Source of the DNA: Dehalococcoidia bacterium
GTDB taxonomy: Bacteria; Chloroflexota; Dehalococcoidia; SpSt-223
NCBI GenBank assembly: GCA_026003895.1
Contig: BPIC01000003.1
Span: 113,022-175,147 of the forward strand
Direction: 5' to 3'
DNA length: 62,126 nt
Both the position numbers and the translations under genes were made by a program. Under the pieces are notes generated by a model. That model worked only from the letters and a program-made list of their open reading frames with translations. It was not told where the DNA came from and did no database searches. Of this stretch, positions 25,706 to 35,261 are shown one piece after another; within the stretch, counting starts at the first letter, position 1, and each line of letters begins with the position of its first letter.

Positions 25706-26647
25706 CTAGCGTCGTGGCGTCGGTCGTTTCGCCCCTCGATTGCGCGTGTTCGTTTTTCGGGTCGGCCGCCCGCTTGGCGCGCCGTTGATCGGCGGCAGCG
25801 GCAGCCGGGTTGGGCCAGCGCCGTTCACGGGTTGGCTGGCATCGCCGGCGGTCGACTCCTCCTTCGCCGGCTTCGCGGGCTTCGGCGCGACGACCGCCGG
25901 GGCAGGTCCAAGCTCGACGAAGGGAAGTCGGAGCGAGCCCCAGCCGGTTATGAAGTACTGGACGATGATGCTGTAGATGTTGGAGATCAGCCAGTAGAGC
26001 GCCAGCCCACTCGGGAAGCTGATGGTGAAGAAGCCCATCATCAGCGGCATCATGATGCCCATCATCTGGTTCATCTGCTGCTGCTGTGGATCGGTCGTGG
26101 GCATCGTCATCATCTTCTGCTGCACCCATGTGCTGCCAGCGACGAGGATTGCAAGCAGATAGAGCTGATCGGGATGGGCGAGGTTGAGCCAGAGAAACTG
26201 ATTGTTGATCGGGATGAGGCCGGCGATGTTGCTGAAACCGGAGTAGACGTATTTGCCCAGTTCGTACAGCGCGTCTGGCCGATCGGCCATCGCAAGCTGG
26301 ATCGACTGATAGAGTCCGATCCAGATTGGGAATTGGAGCAGCGTGGGCACCGCACAGCCCATCGGGTTGACGCCCTGCTCTCGATACAGCGCCATTGTCG
26401 CCTTGGAGAGCTCCTCACGGTTTTTCCCGTATTTCTTTTGCAGCTCTTGGATCTTCGGTTGCAGCGCCGTCATTGCCTTGGACGCGTGGAGCTGCTTCAG
26501 CGTCAGCGGCAACATCAGCGTCCGCACGATGATCGTAAAGGCGATGATCGCGAGGCCGAAGTTGTTCCAGAGCAGCCCGTAGAGGAGCAACAAGCCGTTC
26601 AGCATCGGCTGGAGAAGGATGAGAGTCCAGAGATCGCCGATCGCCAC
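25706..26647 (-). CDS. yidC: Membrane protein insertase YidC/Oxa1
   Basis: 313 residues, without the large periplasmic domain of proteobacterial YidC. The conserved core is complete: LAIIAFTIIVRTLMLPLT with the groove Arg, LQPKIQELQKKYGKN cytoplasmic hairpin, NPMGCAVPTLLQFPIWIGLY, and FPSGLALYWLISNIYSI in the last helices; a basic tail ends it. It inserts membrane proteins, alone or with Sec. GTG 26647 is chosen because AAGGAGAG lies before it. It lies 11 bases after the beta-propeller gene, so both are likely on one transcript. Confidence 0.93.
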   Translation of the reverse strand: MAIGDLWTLILLQPMLNGLLLLYGLLWNNFGLAIIAFTIIVRTLMLPLTLKQLHASKAMTALQPKIQELQKKYGKNREELSKATMALYREQGVNPMGCAVPTLLQFPIWIGLYQSIQLAMADRPDALYELGKYVYSGFSNIAGLIPINNQFLWLNLAHPDQLYLLAILVAGSTWVQQKMMTMPTTDPQQQQMNQMMGIMMPLMMGFFTISFPSGLALYWLISNIYSIIVQYFITGWGSLRLPFVELGPAPAVVAPKPAKPAKEESTAGDASQPVNGAGPTRLPLPPINGAPSGRPTRKTNTRNRGAKRPTPRR

Positions 26648-26658
26648 CAATGCTCTCC

Positions 26659-27777
26659 TTACCGGTTCGACGGCAGTTCCCATCGCACGGTTCGCGCCCG
26701 GATGTCAAGCGCGAAAATGCGATGGCTGCTGTTGTCACTGGCGTAGACGAGATCGCCCTCGGCCGTCATTGGGCTCACGACCGGACCGCCGGCGTTGAAC
26801 GTCCACTCCTGTTGGCCGCTCCGGGTTACGGCGTAAATCTTACCATCGTCGGCCCCGGCGACGATCCAGTCCCCCGCCAGCACAGGCTTCGGGCGGATGC
26901 GCCCGCCGAGGGTGCTTGTCCAGCGGATCTCCCCGGTGGATGCGTCGATCGCGTACAGCTTCCGGTCGAAGCTGCCGACGTACAGCGCGTCGCCGTCGAC
27001 CAGCGGCTCGCTCCAGACCCACCCGCCGGTGCGGGCAGTCCAGCGCAGTTCGAGGGTCGCTGGATCGAGCGCGTAGACGGTCTCATCGAGCGAGCTCACG
27101 TAGAGATAGCGCCCGAAGGCGACCGAGCCGGGGATCGCCCCGTTTGCCCGGAATGAGCGCCGAACCTGGCCAGTATCAGGGTCTAAGGCGTAGAGGGTAT
27201 GGTCCATCGACGTCACGTAGAGCGTGCCGTCCCGCAGCACCGGCTGCCCCCAGATGGCATCGCGCGCTTTAAAGGTGAACCCGGTGCGGCGCGTCCCGTT
27301 CGCGACATCAAGCGCCACTACGCTGCCATCCGCGAGGCCGAGATAGACGGTGTCACGCGCGACGAGCGGTGCGCTCTTCGGCGGCATTGGGACGCTCTCG
27401 GCGTTGCGCAGGTCCTGCTCCCACAGTCGCTGGCCATCGCTTGCGCGGAGGGCGAGCGCCTTTGCACCGTTGTTGTGGGTATTCGGCACGACGACGACGT
27501 CGTTGCCAACAGCGGGCGGGTAGTACGGCATCCCGAGGTTGTTTTCGGGCGGGTACTCCCACCGCCGCTGGCCGCTCGCCGCTTCGGCGGCGACGACGCG
27601 CCCACTCGCCATCGAGGCGTAGACCATCGTCCGATCCGGCTGTGCCGCCGACCACCCGGTCGGGGCTGCGCCAAAACAGGCCGACGTGAGCAGAGCGACC
27701 GCCGTCAGCGTGAGCAGGGGCCGCGCGCTGCATCGCACTCTCCTCAGAGGGAGGAGACCGCGTCGTGAAGTGCGCAT
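26659..27777 (-). CDS. PQQ-type beta-propeller lipoprotein (BamB-like fold)
   Basis: 372 residues with a lipoprotein signal (ALLTSAC, Cys about 32) and a run of about seven WD-like/PQQ repeats: ASGQRRWEYPP, SDGQRLWEQDL, DPDTGQVRRSF, DPATLELRWTARTGG, DASTGEIRWTSTLGG, TRSGQQEWTFNAGG and so on, each about 40 residues. No catalytic residues for a dehydrogenase are evident, so a scaffold role outside the membrane is likely. It sits between yidD and yidC, with which it is nearly contiguous. ATG 27777 is used; GTG 27738 with nearby GAGGAG is possible. Confidence 0.8.
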   Translation of the reverse strand: MRTSRRGLLPLRRVRCSARPLLTLTAVALLTSACFGAAPTGWSAAQPDRTMVYASMASGRVVAAEAASGQRRWEYPPENNLGMPYYPPAVGNDVVVVPNTHNNGAKALALRASDGQRLWEQDLRNAESVPMPPKSAPLVARDTVYLGLADGSVVALDVANGTRRTGFTFKARDAIWGQPVLRDGTLYVTSMDHTLYALDPDTGQVRRSFRANGAIPGSVAFGRYLYVSSLDETVYALDPATLELRWTARTGGWVWSEPLVDGDALYVGSFDRKLYAIDASTGEIRWTSTLGGRIRPKPVLAGDWIVAGADDGKIYAVTRSGQQEWTFNAGGPVVSPMTAEGDLVYASDNSSHRIFALDIRARTVRWELPSNR

Positions 27778-27802
27778 CGAGACAGGTTCGCGTTCAGTCT
27801 GA

Positions 27803-28012
27803 TTAGACAACCGGGTCATAGCCGCCCGCCGAAAACGGATTGCAGCGGGCGATTCGCCACGCTGTTTTGAGTGAGCCGCGTAGGACGCCATATTTCTGGA
27901 TCGCCTCGATTCCGTATTGCGAGCAAGACGGGACGAAGCGGCAGGAGGGCGGCGTCACCCGCGAAACGGTATTCTGATAGAGCCGGATTGCGCCGATCGC
28001 GAGGGCTTTCAC
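27803..28012 (-). CDS. yidD: Membrane protein insertion efficiency factor YidD
   Basis: 69 residues matching the short YidD family: [36 protein letters not shown] and [16 protein letters not shown], with the three conserved Cys. It helps YidC-dependent insertion at the membrane. GTG 28012 overlaps the rnpA stop as GTGA, so translation is coupled. It is within the rpmH operon, as in most bacteria. Confidence 0.93.
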   Translation of the reverse strand: MKALAIGAIRLYQNTVSRVTPPSCRFVPSCSQYGIEAIQKYGVLRGSLKTAWRIARCNPFSAGGYDPVV

Positions 28013-28377
28013 CGCGGGAAGGTCGCCATCTGCCGGTCGGCCGGCACGCCGCCGAGCGCCTTGGCGCGGCGCAGCAGGTCCCGCACCGCTGCCGTCAGGT
28101 CCGCGAAAGTCGCCGTCGCCGCTGCCGGACGCGCCCCAAGGATGAGATCCAGCCCGGGCCGGATTGGCAGTTGGCGCCCGATCTCGCGCAGCCGCCGCCG
28201 CACCCGGTTCCGGACAACGGCGTTTCCGACCCGCTTGCCGGCGACAACCGCCAACCGAAAGGTATCCAGCCCGTTCGGGCGGATGCGGACAGTCACCAAG
28301 GGTCCAGAGATGGCGCGGCCTTCTCGATACACGAGGTCGATATCTGCCTTTCGGCGGAGCCGGTGATCGCGGCGCAC
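28009..28377 (-). CDS. rnpA: Ribonuclease P protein component
   Basis: 122 residues. [14 protein letters not shown] at the start, then [24 protein letters not shown], the RNR motif that contacts RNase P RNA. It matures the 5' ends of tRNAs. It starts nine bases after the rpmH stop and overlaps yidD. The last 20 residues are outside the fold. Confidence 0.95.
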   Translation of the reverse strand: MRRDHRLRRKADIDLVYREGRAISGPLVTVRIRPNGLDTFRLAVVAGKRVGNAVVRNRVRRRLREIGRQLPIRPGLDLILGARPAAATATFADLTAAVRDLLRRAKALGGVPADRQMATFPR

Positions 28378-28386
28378 GAGCGATCG

Positions 28387-28527
28387 TTAGACGACCGTCA
28401 GCTTCCAGCGGCCTCGCAGTCGACGGCGCTTCAGCACCAGCCGGCCGCCACGCGTCTGCATCCGCGCACGGAAGCCATGCTCGCGCTTGCGCGGAATGCG
28501 CTTCGGTTGGTAGGTTCGCTTCGGCAT
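28387..28527 (-). CDS. rpmH: Large ribosomal subunit protein bL34
   Basis: 46 residues, nearly all basic: [20 protein letters not shown], then the conserved RMQTRGGR and [12 protein letters not shown]. It is a structural protein of the 50S subunit. GAGGT lies 12 bases before the ATG. It heads the rpmH-rnpA-yidD cluster; a hairpin CCCACC/GGTGGG (28547-28563) lies in the leader. Confidence 0.97.
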   Translation of the reverse strand: MPKRTYQPKRIPRKREHGFRARMQTRGGRLVLKRRRLRGRWKLTVV

Positions 28528-28603
28528 GGTTTTTTCTATACCTCACCCACCACCACGGTGGGCGCAATTCGGCAAGTTCGAGAGCTGGTCGAACGTCACT
28601 TGA

Positions 28604-28609
28604 GTATAG
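28604..28609 (-). promoter_or_regulatory. Candidate -10 box of rpmH
   Basis: Minus-strand TATACT, giving a leader of about 70 bases that contains the CCCACC/GGTGGG hairpin; the same bases read TATAGC on the plus strand and may serve the divergent gene. Confidence 0.4.
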
Positions 28610-28638
28610 CCGATCGTGTCGGCCGAACGGAGGCGTCG

Positions 28639-29529
28639 GTGAAGGGAATGATCCTCGACGAGTTGGCAGCCCGGACGGGGCGGTGGGAAGGTCGGCGCAC
28701 CGTGCTCGCCATTGTGGATCCGCTCCGCCTTGTCGAGGAGCGCACCACGCGGGTCCTCGAATTGTGGGAGCCTCCCGGTCCTGCTGCCGTGCGGCAAACC
28801 GTTCAGGTGGAAGGTCAGCCCAGTGTGGAATTCCGAATCGAACCCGCCGAGGAAGGGGTCGTGCTAACGCGGCAGGGGAGTGATCCCGTTGCGCTCCGTC
28901 GGACCCGCGTCTTTCCCGGTGGCTCATTCACCGCTGAGGAACCGGAACGGCAGGTCGGGGCGCCATGGGGCATCGAACTCAGCATCGAGGAAGCGGATCG
29001 GCGTGTCTCCCTCGTCGTCGGCTACGACTCCGCTGGCAAGATCCGCCAGCTCGTCCTTGGCGAGGTGGTCCGCAATGGACCTTTGGCGCCGTCCGCTTGG
29101 CGCCCGGGGCGTGACGAGTGCCTTGGCATCTGGAGCGGCGAGGGGCAGCGCTGGCGCGGCAGCGAGCCGCTGACGACGACCGACTCGGGAATCTCGCTTC
29201 TCGAGGAAGGCGACGTGTGCCGTCTCGAATGGCGGAGCGGCGCTGCTGGAGAGAGCTGGCGCGGTGTGCCAATCGGTGAAGCTTTCGACTTTCCCGACGA
29301 GGGCGTCACGCTGTTCTTTCTGCCTTGTGGCGGCTGGGCGTTCTTCCCGCGCCGGGTCGAGCGTGGTCGTGCGGTAACCATCGAGATGGCTTGGCAGCCG
29401 GCGCCAAACGTGCAACGCCGCATCCTCCGGAGCTACGCCCCGGACAGTAGTTGGGTGCAGACGTCGTTCATCCGGGAGACGCGCGTGCGCGAACCCCGTG
29501 GGCCGGAGCGCTCTGCGGAGCAACGATAG
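28639..29529 (+). CDS. DUF3598-like (lipocalin-like) protein
   Basis: 296 residues. Two lipocalin-type halves each begin with G-x-W ([17 protein letters not shown] at about 15; [17 protein letters not shown] at about 160), and the end [29 protein letters not shown] block strongly recalls the C-terminus of DUF3598 proteins of cyanobacteria and plastids; this is from memory, not a search. Function unknown; the relatives may bind pigments or lipids. GTG 28639 has GGAGG five bases upstream. It diverges from rpmH. Confidence 0.65.
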   Translation: MKGMILDELAARTGRWEGRRTVLAIVDPLRLVEERTTRVLELWEPPGPAAVRQTVQVEGQPSVEFRIEPAEEGVVLTRQGSDPVALRRTRVFPGGSFTAEEPERQVGAPWGIELSIEEADRRVSLVVGYDSAGKIRQLVLGEVVRNGPLAPSAWRPGRDECLGIWSGEGQRWRGSEPLTTTDSGISLLEEGDVCRLEWRSGAAGESWRGVPIGEAFDFPDEGVTLFFLPCGGWAFFPRRVERGRAVTIEMAWQPAPNVQRRILRSYAPDSSWVQTSFIRETRVREPRGPERSAEQR

Positions 29530-29565
29530 CGGCAGTGTGCGAAGGGGTTCGCTCAACGCCTGCGG

Positions 29566-29994
29566 CTAGGTTCCCCGGTACTCTTGGATCGATTGTTTCA
29601 GTGTCTCCCACGGAAGCAGGGCGCACTTGACGCGTGACGGGAACTTGCGGACGCCCTCGAGCGCGGCGAGGTCGTCGAGGTCGGGGCCTTCGGGAACGCC
29701 GCCGCCTCGCATCATCCCTTCGACCTCGCCAATCAGGGCGAGTGCGTCGTCCAGCGAGCGGCCGACGATGGCTTGAGTCATCATCGAGGTGGACGCTTGG
29801 CTGATTGAGCAGCCATTGCCAGTCGAACGTGCCGCGTCGATTTTCCCGTCGGCGATTTTTAGGTAGAGGGTCACTTCGTCGCCGCAGATTGGATTATTGC
29901 CACGCACCTTGGTGTCGGCATCGGCCAACTCGCCGCGGTTCCGCGGGTTCCGGTAGTGGTCGAGAATGATTTCCCGGTACAGCTCGTCAAGCAA
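29566..29994 (-). CDS. sufU: SufU-type Fe-S assembly protein
   Basis: 142 residues: LYREIILDHYRNPRNRG at the start, then GNNPICGDEVTLYL, GNGCSISQASTSMMT and the third Cys in RVKCALLPWE; the Cys-Gly-Asp and the insertion before the third Cys are typical of SufU rather than IscU. It binds zinc and takes sulfur from SufS. The start appears to be TTG 29994, overlapping the sufS stop by eight bases with GAGG upstream inside sufS. Last gene of the suf operon. Confidence 0.92.
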   Translation of the reverse strand: MLDELYREIILDHYRNPRNRGELADADTKVRGNNPICGDEVTLYLKIADGKIDAARSTGNGCSISQASTSMMTQAIVGRSLDDALALIGEVEGMMRGGGVPEGPDLDDLAALEGVRKFPSRVKCALLPWETLKQSIQEYRGT

Positions 29995-31213
29995 GGTCGA
30001 ACACCTCGCGAGCGCGCGCGATGCCGGCCACCAGCTGGTCGAGCTCCTGACGCAGCGAGTACAGATACACGCTTGCGCGGGCGGTCCCGCTGATGCCAAG
30101 GGCACGCATCGCCGGGTGACAGCAGTGCTGCCCGGAACGGATGGCGATCCCTTCCTGGTCGAGGATGGTGCCGAGGTCGTGGGGATGGATACCCTCGACG
30201 GTGAAGGAAAGCACGCCACCGTGACGATCGGGGTCGGCCGGACCATACACGCGCACACCCGGCAGCTCGCCGAGCGCTCGCAAGCCATAGGCGACGAGGT
30301 CGCGCTCGTGGGCGCGAATGTTCGCCATGCCGAGCGATTCGAGGTAGCGCACTGCGGCCGCTAATCCGACGGCGTCGGCAACGTTCGGCGTTCCAGCCTC
30401 AAATTTGTGCGGCGGCTCGGCCCACGTCGCGTGATCGTAGAACACTTCTTGGATCATGCTGCCGCCGCCGAGGAACGGGTCCATGGCCTCCAACAGCTCC
30501 AGCCGGCCCCAGAGAACGCCAATGCCCATCGGTCCGCACATCTTGTGGCCAGAAAAGGCGAGAAAGTCACAGTCGAGCGCCTGAACGTCGACCGGCATGT
30601 GGGGGACGCTTTGGGCGGCATCGAGCAAGACGACGGCGCCTACGGCGTGCGCGGCCGCGATGGCCCGCTCGACGGGGTGAATCGTGCCGAAGGCGTTCGA
30701 AACATGAACGAGGGCAACGATCTTGGCGCGATTGGTGAGCATCTCGAGCGCCGACTCGGGGAGGGACTGCTCGTCGTCCATCGGGAAGTAGCGCGTTGTC
30801 GCTCCGCGCTCGGCGGCGATCCGTTGCCATGGAACGAGATTGCTATGGTGCTCGACGGCGCTGGTCCACACTTCGTCGCCTGGTCCGAGGACTCGCCCCC
30901 CATAGGCGCGCGCCACGAGGTTGATCGCCTCGGTCGTGTTGCGAACGAAGACGACTTCGCGCGGATCGCGGGCGTTAATGAACTTGGCGACCGTCGCCCG
31001 CGCCTGTTCGAATAGTTCGGTGGCTTCATCGCCGAGGGCGTGGATACCGCGGTGGACATTCGCGTTGTGAACGCGGTAGTAGTCGACGATCGCCTCGATC
31101 ACCTGGCGCGGTTTCTGCGAGGTCGCCGCGCTGTCCAGATAGACGAGCGGTTTGCCATGCACCGTGCGCGACAGGATCGGGAAATCGGCGCGAATCTGCT
31201 GTTCGTTCAGCAT
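29987..31213 (-). CDS. sufS: Cysteine desulfurase SufS
   Basis: 408 residues, the usual size. LVYLDSAATSQKP at the start, the PLP lysine in FSGHKMCGP and the persulfide Cys in IRSGQHCCHPAM. It frees sulfur from cysteine for cluster building in the cytoplasm. ATG 31213 follows GGAGGAG. It overlaps sufU and starts 16 bases after the ferredoxin gene. Confidence 0.95.
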   Translation of the reverse strand: MLNEQQIRADFPILSRTVHGKPLVYLDSAATSQKPRQVIEAIVDYYRVHNANVHRGIHALGDEATELFEQARATVAKFINARDPREVVFVRNTTEAINLVARAYGGRVLGPGDEVWTSAVEHHSNLVPWQRIAAERGATTRYFPMDDEQSLPESALEMLTNRAKIVALVHVSNAFGTIHPVERAIAAAHAVGAVVLLDAAQSVPHMPVDVQALDCDFLAFSGHKMCGPMGIGVLWGRLELLEAMDPFLGGGSMIQEVFYDHATWAEPPHKFEAGTPNVADAVGLAAAVRYLESLGMANIRAHERDLVAYGLRALGELPGVRVYGPADPDRHGGVLSFTVEGIHPHDLGTILDQEGIAIRSGQHCCHPAMRALGISGTARASVYLYSLRQELDQLVAGIARAREVFDLA

Positions 31214-31229
31214 CGTGGCCTCGCTCCTC

Positions 31230-31538
31230 CTACCGCTTCACGAGAATGGTATCGCCCTCGATCTTGACCTCGAACACCTGGATTGGGACCACAGCGGGCA
31301 ATGACTTGACCGCACCGGTGCGCAGGTCGAAGCGCGCCCCGTGCAGGGGACACTCGATCACGGCGTCGAAGACATCCCCATCGGAAAGGGATGCCTCCTC
31401 GTGGGTGCAGGTGTCCTGACACGCGTACACCCCGCCCTCAGACCGGGCGATCGCGATCGGGCATCCGTCGATTTCGACACGAATTGCCGAGCCTTCGGGC
31501 ACCTCGCTGAGCTTGGCGACAGGACGGAACTCGCTCAT
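31230..31538 (-). CDS. Rieske-type non-heme ferredoxin in the suf operon
   Basis: 102 residues with both Rieske boxes, C-T-H (ACQDTCTHEEASLSDG) and C-P-L-H (IECPLHGARFDLRTG), binding a 2Fe-2S cluster. This small soluble type serves oxygenases, or supplies electrons for cluster assembly when inside suf operons of Actinobacteria and Chloroflexota. Its start overlaps the sufD stop as ATGA. Confidence 0.93.
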   Translation of the reverse strand: MSEFRPVAKLSEVPEGSAIRVEIDGCPIAIARSEGGVYACQDTCTHEEASLSDGDVFDAVIECPLHGARFDLRTGAVKSLPAVVPIQVFEVKIEGDTILVKR

Positions 31539-32869
31539 CGCCCGACCATTTTCCGCGCCACCGACCGATCAAGCCGGTCGCGGACACGCTCAATTGGCAC
31601 CCGAGAGAGCAAGGGTTCGAGGAATCCCTCGACGATCATCCGCTCGGCCTCCGGTCGGGGGATGCCACGCGCCATCAGATAGAACACTTGCTCGTCGTCG
31701 ATCGGCCCAACAGTCGCTCCGTGCGTACAACGGACGTCGTTCGCCTCGATTTCGAGGGTTGGGATCGAGTCGGCGCGCGCCTTATCGGAGAGAAGGAGAT
31801 TGCGGTTGGCGAGATAGGCATCGGTGCGCTGGGCGCCTTTAGCGACCCGAATCAGCCCGGCGAATGCCGAACGAGCGGTGTCCTTGAGAACGCCCTTGAA
31901 GAGGAGGTCGCTCGTGGCATGCGGCGCAGCGTGCAATTGGAGCGTGTGGAAGTCGAACTGCTGGGCGCCGTCGCCAAAACACAGGCCGAGGAGCTCATGA
32001 GCGCTCCCCGGTTGGTTCATGACCGCAGCAAGATCGACTCGCGCCAGCCGCCCGCCGAGCGCGACAACCAACCAGTGGATGGCGGCGTCGCGACCGGTCT
32101 CCCCACGCATCCGGATGAAGCTGGCGATACCCTGCCCCCAATCTTGGAGCGCGATATAGCGTAGTCGCGCCCCGTCGCCGGTGTGCAGGTCGACCATGCC
32201 GGCATGGAGACCGGTTGCCGCTGGGCTGGACAGGTAGTCGTCAATGATGGTTGCTGCGCCGCCGCGCTCCACGACGACGAGGGTCCGATCGAAGAGCCCC
32301 ACGCCGTGGCCATCGGCCCAGTGGAAAGCGCGGACGGGTATCTGAACCTCCACTCCCGCCGGAACGTAGAGGAACGCCCCGCCGCTCCAGAAGGCCTGGC
32401 TGAGCGCCGCAAAAGGCCCGTCCTCTGGCCGCACGGTTGCGGTGAGGTAACGTTCGATGAGGTCGGCGTGTTCGTGGACGGCCGCCTCCAGCGAGGTGAA
32501 GATGACCCCAGCAGGAAGCGCCGCTCGCTCGGCGACTACCGCGCCGTTGTGCATCACGACGACCGCTCCTTCGGCGACGTCCTCGTCGTCAGTCGCCGGG
32601 GCAGCCGCGCCGTCGTCAGGCCCGAGCGTTGGAGCGAGACCGTCGAGCGTGACACTCCGAATGTCGATCCGCCGCCAATCTTCTTCCTTGCCGGTAGGCC
32701 AAGGGGTCGCCTCGATGACGGCCCAAGCCTCGAGTCGCTGTCGTCGCAGCCAGTCTGGCTCGCGCTTGAGACGCGAAAGCTCCTCGATTCCCTCCCGGCT
32801 GAAGCCGGCTGTCAGCCGCGGCGCGCCGGCAAGGCGAGCGCCCGGCGCCGATCCACTGGCGCCACTCAT
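31535..32869 (-). CDS. sufD: Fe-S scaffold component SufD
   Basis: 444 residues. A variable N-terminus with EEDWRRIDIR, then the SufB/D beta-helix with GAFLYVPAGVEVQIPV, FHTLQLHAAPHATSDLLFKG and a C-terminal helix with EQVFYLMARGIPRPEAERMIVEGF. With SufB and SufC it makes the scaffold. ATG 32869 is preferred to 32875 because GGGAG is then eight bases away. It follows sufB by 55 bases. Confidence 0.92.
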   Translation of the reverse strand: MSGASGSAPGARLAGAPRLTAGFSREGIEELSRLKREPDWLRRQRLEAWAVIEATPWPTGKEEDWRRIDIRSVTLDGLAPTLGPDDGAAAPATDDEDVAEGAVVVMHNGAVVAERAALPAGVIFTSLEAAVHEHADLIERYLTATVRPEDGPFAALSQAFWSGGAFLYVPAGVEVQIPVRAFHWADGHGVGLFDRTLVVVERGGAATIIDDYLSSPAATGLHAGMVDLHTGDGARLRYIALQDWGQGIASFIRMRGETGRDAAIHWLVVALGGRLARVDLAAVMNQPGSAHELLGLCFGDGAQQFDFHTLQLHAAPHATSDLLFKGVLKDTARSAFAGLIRVAKGAQRTDAYLANRNLLLSDKARADSIPTLEIEANDVRCTHGATVGPIDDEQVFYLMARGIPRPEAERMIVEGFLEPLLSRVPIERVRDRLDRSVARKMVGR

Positions 32870-32924
32870 GCGCATTCTCCCGTCATCGTTCGATGTTTCA
32901 CGTGAAACAGGGGCGTCGGCCCCA

Positions 32925-34349
32925 CTAGCCGACCGAGCCTTCCATCTCGAGCTGAATCAATCGGTTCATCTCCACCGCGTACTCGAGCGGCAATTCCTTA
33001 GTGATCGGCTCGATGAAGCCGTTGACAATCAAGGTGGTCGCGTCCTGTTCGGAGAGGCCTCGGCTCATCAAGTAGAACAACTGCTCTTCGCCAACCTTGC
33101 TCACCGTGGCCTCATGCCCGAGGGTCACACGATTCTCTTCGACCTCAATATAGGGGTAGGTGTCTGACCGCGACTCTTCATCCAGCAGCAACGCATCGCA
33201 GCGCACGTTGGACTTGACATCAACGGCGCCCGGATAGACCTTCAACAGCCCACGGTAGCTCGTCCGGCCGCCATCCTTCGAAATCGACTTCGAAATCACG
33301 GTTGAGCTGGTGCGTGGCGCCACGTGGATGATCTTTCCACCGGCATCCTGATGCTGCCCGCGGCCCGCATAGGCCACCGACAGAATATCGCCGCGCGCAC
33401 CCGGCTCCATCAGATAGACCGAGGGGTACTTCATCGTCAGCTTCGAGCCGAGATTGCAGTCCACCCACTCCATCACACCATCGCCATACACCGCAGCGCG
33501 CTTCGTGACAAGGTTGTAGACGTTGCTCGACCAGTTCTGGATCGTCGTGTACCGAACGCGGGCGCCCTTCTTGACGATGATCTCAACCACTGCACTGTGC
33601 AGCGAGTCGGTAGAGTACGTCGGCGCCGTGCATCCCTCAACGTAATGCACGTAGCTGCCTTCATCGGCAATGATCAGCGTGCGTTCGAATTGCCCCATGT
33701 TCTCGGTGTTGATCCGGAAGTACGCCTGAAGCGGAATGTCCACCTTGACGCCTTTCGGCACGTAGATGAACGACCCGCCACTCCAAACCGCAGAGTTCAA
33801 CGCTGCGAACTTGTTGTCGGCCGGCGGGATGACCGTCCCAAAGTACTCCCGAAACAGATCTTCGTGCTCCCGGAGACCACTGTCGGTATCGAGGAAAATC
33901 ACGCCCTGCTTCTCGAGGTCTTCCCGCAAGTTGTGGTAGACCACCTCCGATTCGTATTGGGCGCCGACCCCGGCAAGGAACTTTCGCTCCGCCTCAGGAA
34001 TGCCCAACCGGTCGAAGGTGTTCTTGATGTACTCCGGCACCTCGTCCCACGAGCGCGAGGCCCGCTCACTCGGCCGGACGTAGTAAAAGATGTTGTCGAA
34101 GTCGATCTCCGAGAGATCCCCGCCCCAGGTCGGCATCGGCTTCTGGCGAAAGATCTCAAGCGAGCGGAGCCGGAAGCGGCGCATCCACGCCGGTTCATTC
34201 TTGAGTTCAGAGATCTGGGCGACGATGCGCTCATTCAAGCCCCGTTCGGACTTGAAGACATACTCCGCTTCGTCGCGGAACCCATATTTGTACTCGCGCT
34301 TGATCTCTTCGAGGATCGCGGCTTCCCGCGCCTGAACATCGTCCGTCAT
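32925..34349 (-). CDS. sufB: Fe-S scaffold component SufB
   Basis: 474 residues, the family length. [20 protein letters not shown], the conserved [14 protein letters not shown] with the cluster-site Cys, [17 protein letters not shown] and [17 protein letters not shown] are all present. It is the site where clusters form. ATG 34349 shares its A with the sufC stop (TGATG) and has GGGGGAGG in front. Confidence 0.95.
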   Translation of the reverse strand: MTDDVQAREAAILEEIKREYKYGFRDEAEYVFKSERGLNERIVAQISELKNEPAWMRRFRLRSLEIFRQKPMPTWGGDLSEIDFDNIFYYVRPSERASRSWDEVPEYIKNTFDRLGIPEAERKFLAGVGAQYESEVVYHNLREDLEKQGVIFLDTDSGLREHEDLFREYFGTVIPPADNKFAALNSAVWSGGSFIYVPKGVKVDIPLQAYFRINTENMGQFERTLIIADEGSYVHYVEGCTAPTYSTDSLHSAVVEIIVKKGARVRYTTIQNWSSNVYNLVTKRAAVYGDGVMEWVDCNLGSKLTMKYPSVYLMEPGARGDILSVAYAGRGQHQDAGGKIIHVAPRTSSTVISKSISKDGGRTSYRGLLKVYPGAVDVKSNVRCDALLLDEESRSDTYPYIEVEENRVTLGHEATVSKVGEEQLFYLMSRGLSEQDATTLIVNGFIEPITKELPLEYAVEMNRLIQLEMEGSVG

Positions 34350-35122
34350 CACCGTACCTCCCCCGTGGTTGCCGCCGCTTCTTGGATCACCCAGTCATAT
34401 CCGCGCGCCTCGAGCTCGTGAGCAAGCTCCTGACCGCCCGATCGGATGATCCGCCCGTCCACGAGAACGTGGACGAATTGCGGCTGGATGTACTGGAGCA
34501 GCCGCTGGTAATGCGTGATCACGAGCACCCCGAGATCCGGTCCCGCCAGAGCGTTGACGCCCTCCGACACGATACGCAGCGCGTCGATGTCGAGCCCGGA
34601 GTCGGTCTCGTCCAGCACCGCGTACTTGGGCCGCAAGAGCGCCATCTGCAAGATCTCGGCCCGCTTCTTCTCGCCGCCAGAAAACCCTTCGTTCAAATAT
34701 CGGGACAGGAATGAACTGTCCATCTTGAGCAGCTTCATCTGCTCTTGAACGCTCCGCCGAAACTCCATCGGCGGAATGTCCCGCCCTTGAACCGACTTCA
34801 TCGCCAACCGAAGGAAGTTCCCCATGCTGACGCCCGGGATGGCGGTCGGATATTGAAAGGCAAGGAACAGTCCGAGACGAGCACGAGCGTCCGGCGGCTC
34901 TCCAACGATGTTCTGCCCATCGAGCAGGATCTCGCCGCTCGTCACCTCATAACCGGGATGGCCCATCAGCGCGTTGGCCAGTGTGCTCTTGCCGGAGCCG
35001 TTCGGCCCCATGAGCGCGTGAATCTCGCCCTTCCTGATCGTGAGCGAGAGCCCTTTGACGATCTCCTTGCCATCGACGGCCACGTGCAAGTCGTTGATGA
35101 CGAGACCGCTTCCTCCAGTCAT
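34349..35122 (-). CDS. sufC: Fe-S assembly ATPase SufC
   Basis: 257 residues: Walker [11 protein letters not shown]-loop [10 protein letters not shown], signature [11 protein letters not shown] and Walker [17 protein letters not shown], the exact SufC variants. It powers the SufBCD complex. ATG 35122 follows GAGGGG; the longer frame to 35164 is rejected. First gene of the operon, opposite sufR. Confidence 0.95.
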   Translation of the reverse strand: MTGGSGLVINDLHVAVDGKEIVKGLSLTIRKGEIHALMGPNGSGKSTLANALMGHPGYEVTSGEILLDGQNIVGEPPDARARLGLFLAFQYPTAIPGVSMGNFLRLAMKSVQGRDIPPMEFRRSVQEQMKLLKMDSSFLSRYLNEGFSGGEKKRAEILQMALLRPKYAVLDETDSGLDIDALRIVSEGVNALAGPDLGVLVITHYQRLLQYIQPQFVHVLVDGRIIRSGGQELAHELEARGYDWVIQEAAATTGEVR

Positions 35123-35231
35123 CCAGGAATCCCCTCGTTCGTTTCTCACCCGACAGACGGGCAAGCAGCGCTCGCCCCACTTCGTATGCTGCTGAACGCT
35201 AGCATAGACCGCACTCTTTTCGCAACTGGAA

Positions 35232-35245
35232 GGTTTTCAAAAACC
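35232..35245. promoter_or_regulatory. Palindromic candidate operator between sufR and sufC
   Basis: GGTTTT-CA-AAAACC, 12 of 14 bases symmetric, 16 bases before the -35 of sufR. Outer GCAAC (35222-35226) and GTTGC (35251-35255) extend it as an imperfect inverted repeat of 34 bases. Published cyanobacterial SufR sites are, as I recall, CAAC-N6-GTTG; here the CAAC/GTTG arms are 24 bases apart, so it is not the same spacing. Confidence 0.55.
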
Positions 35246-35261
35246 CTCAGGTTGCAGAATG

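Noticed and set aside
28547..28563. CCCACC/GGTGGG hairpin taken as a terminator
   Set aside because: No T-tract on either strand and it lies in the rpmH leader; kept only as a leader structure.
27871..28638. Plus-strand open frame running through rnpA and rpmH into the DUF3598-like gene
   Set aside because: It is antisense to three certain genes; the real gene starts at about 28639 with its own GGAGG.
28528..28640. Replication origin next to rpmH
   Set aside because: No dnaA gene and no cluster of DnaA boxes could be read in the short rpmH/DUF3598 gap.
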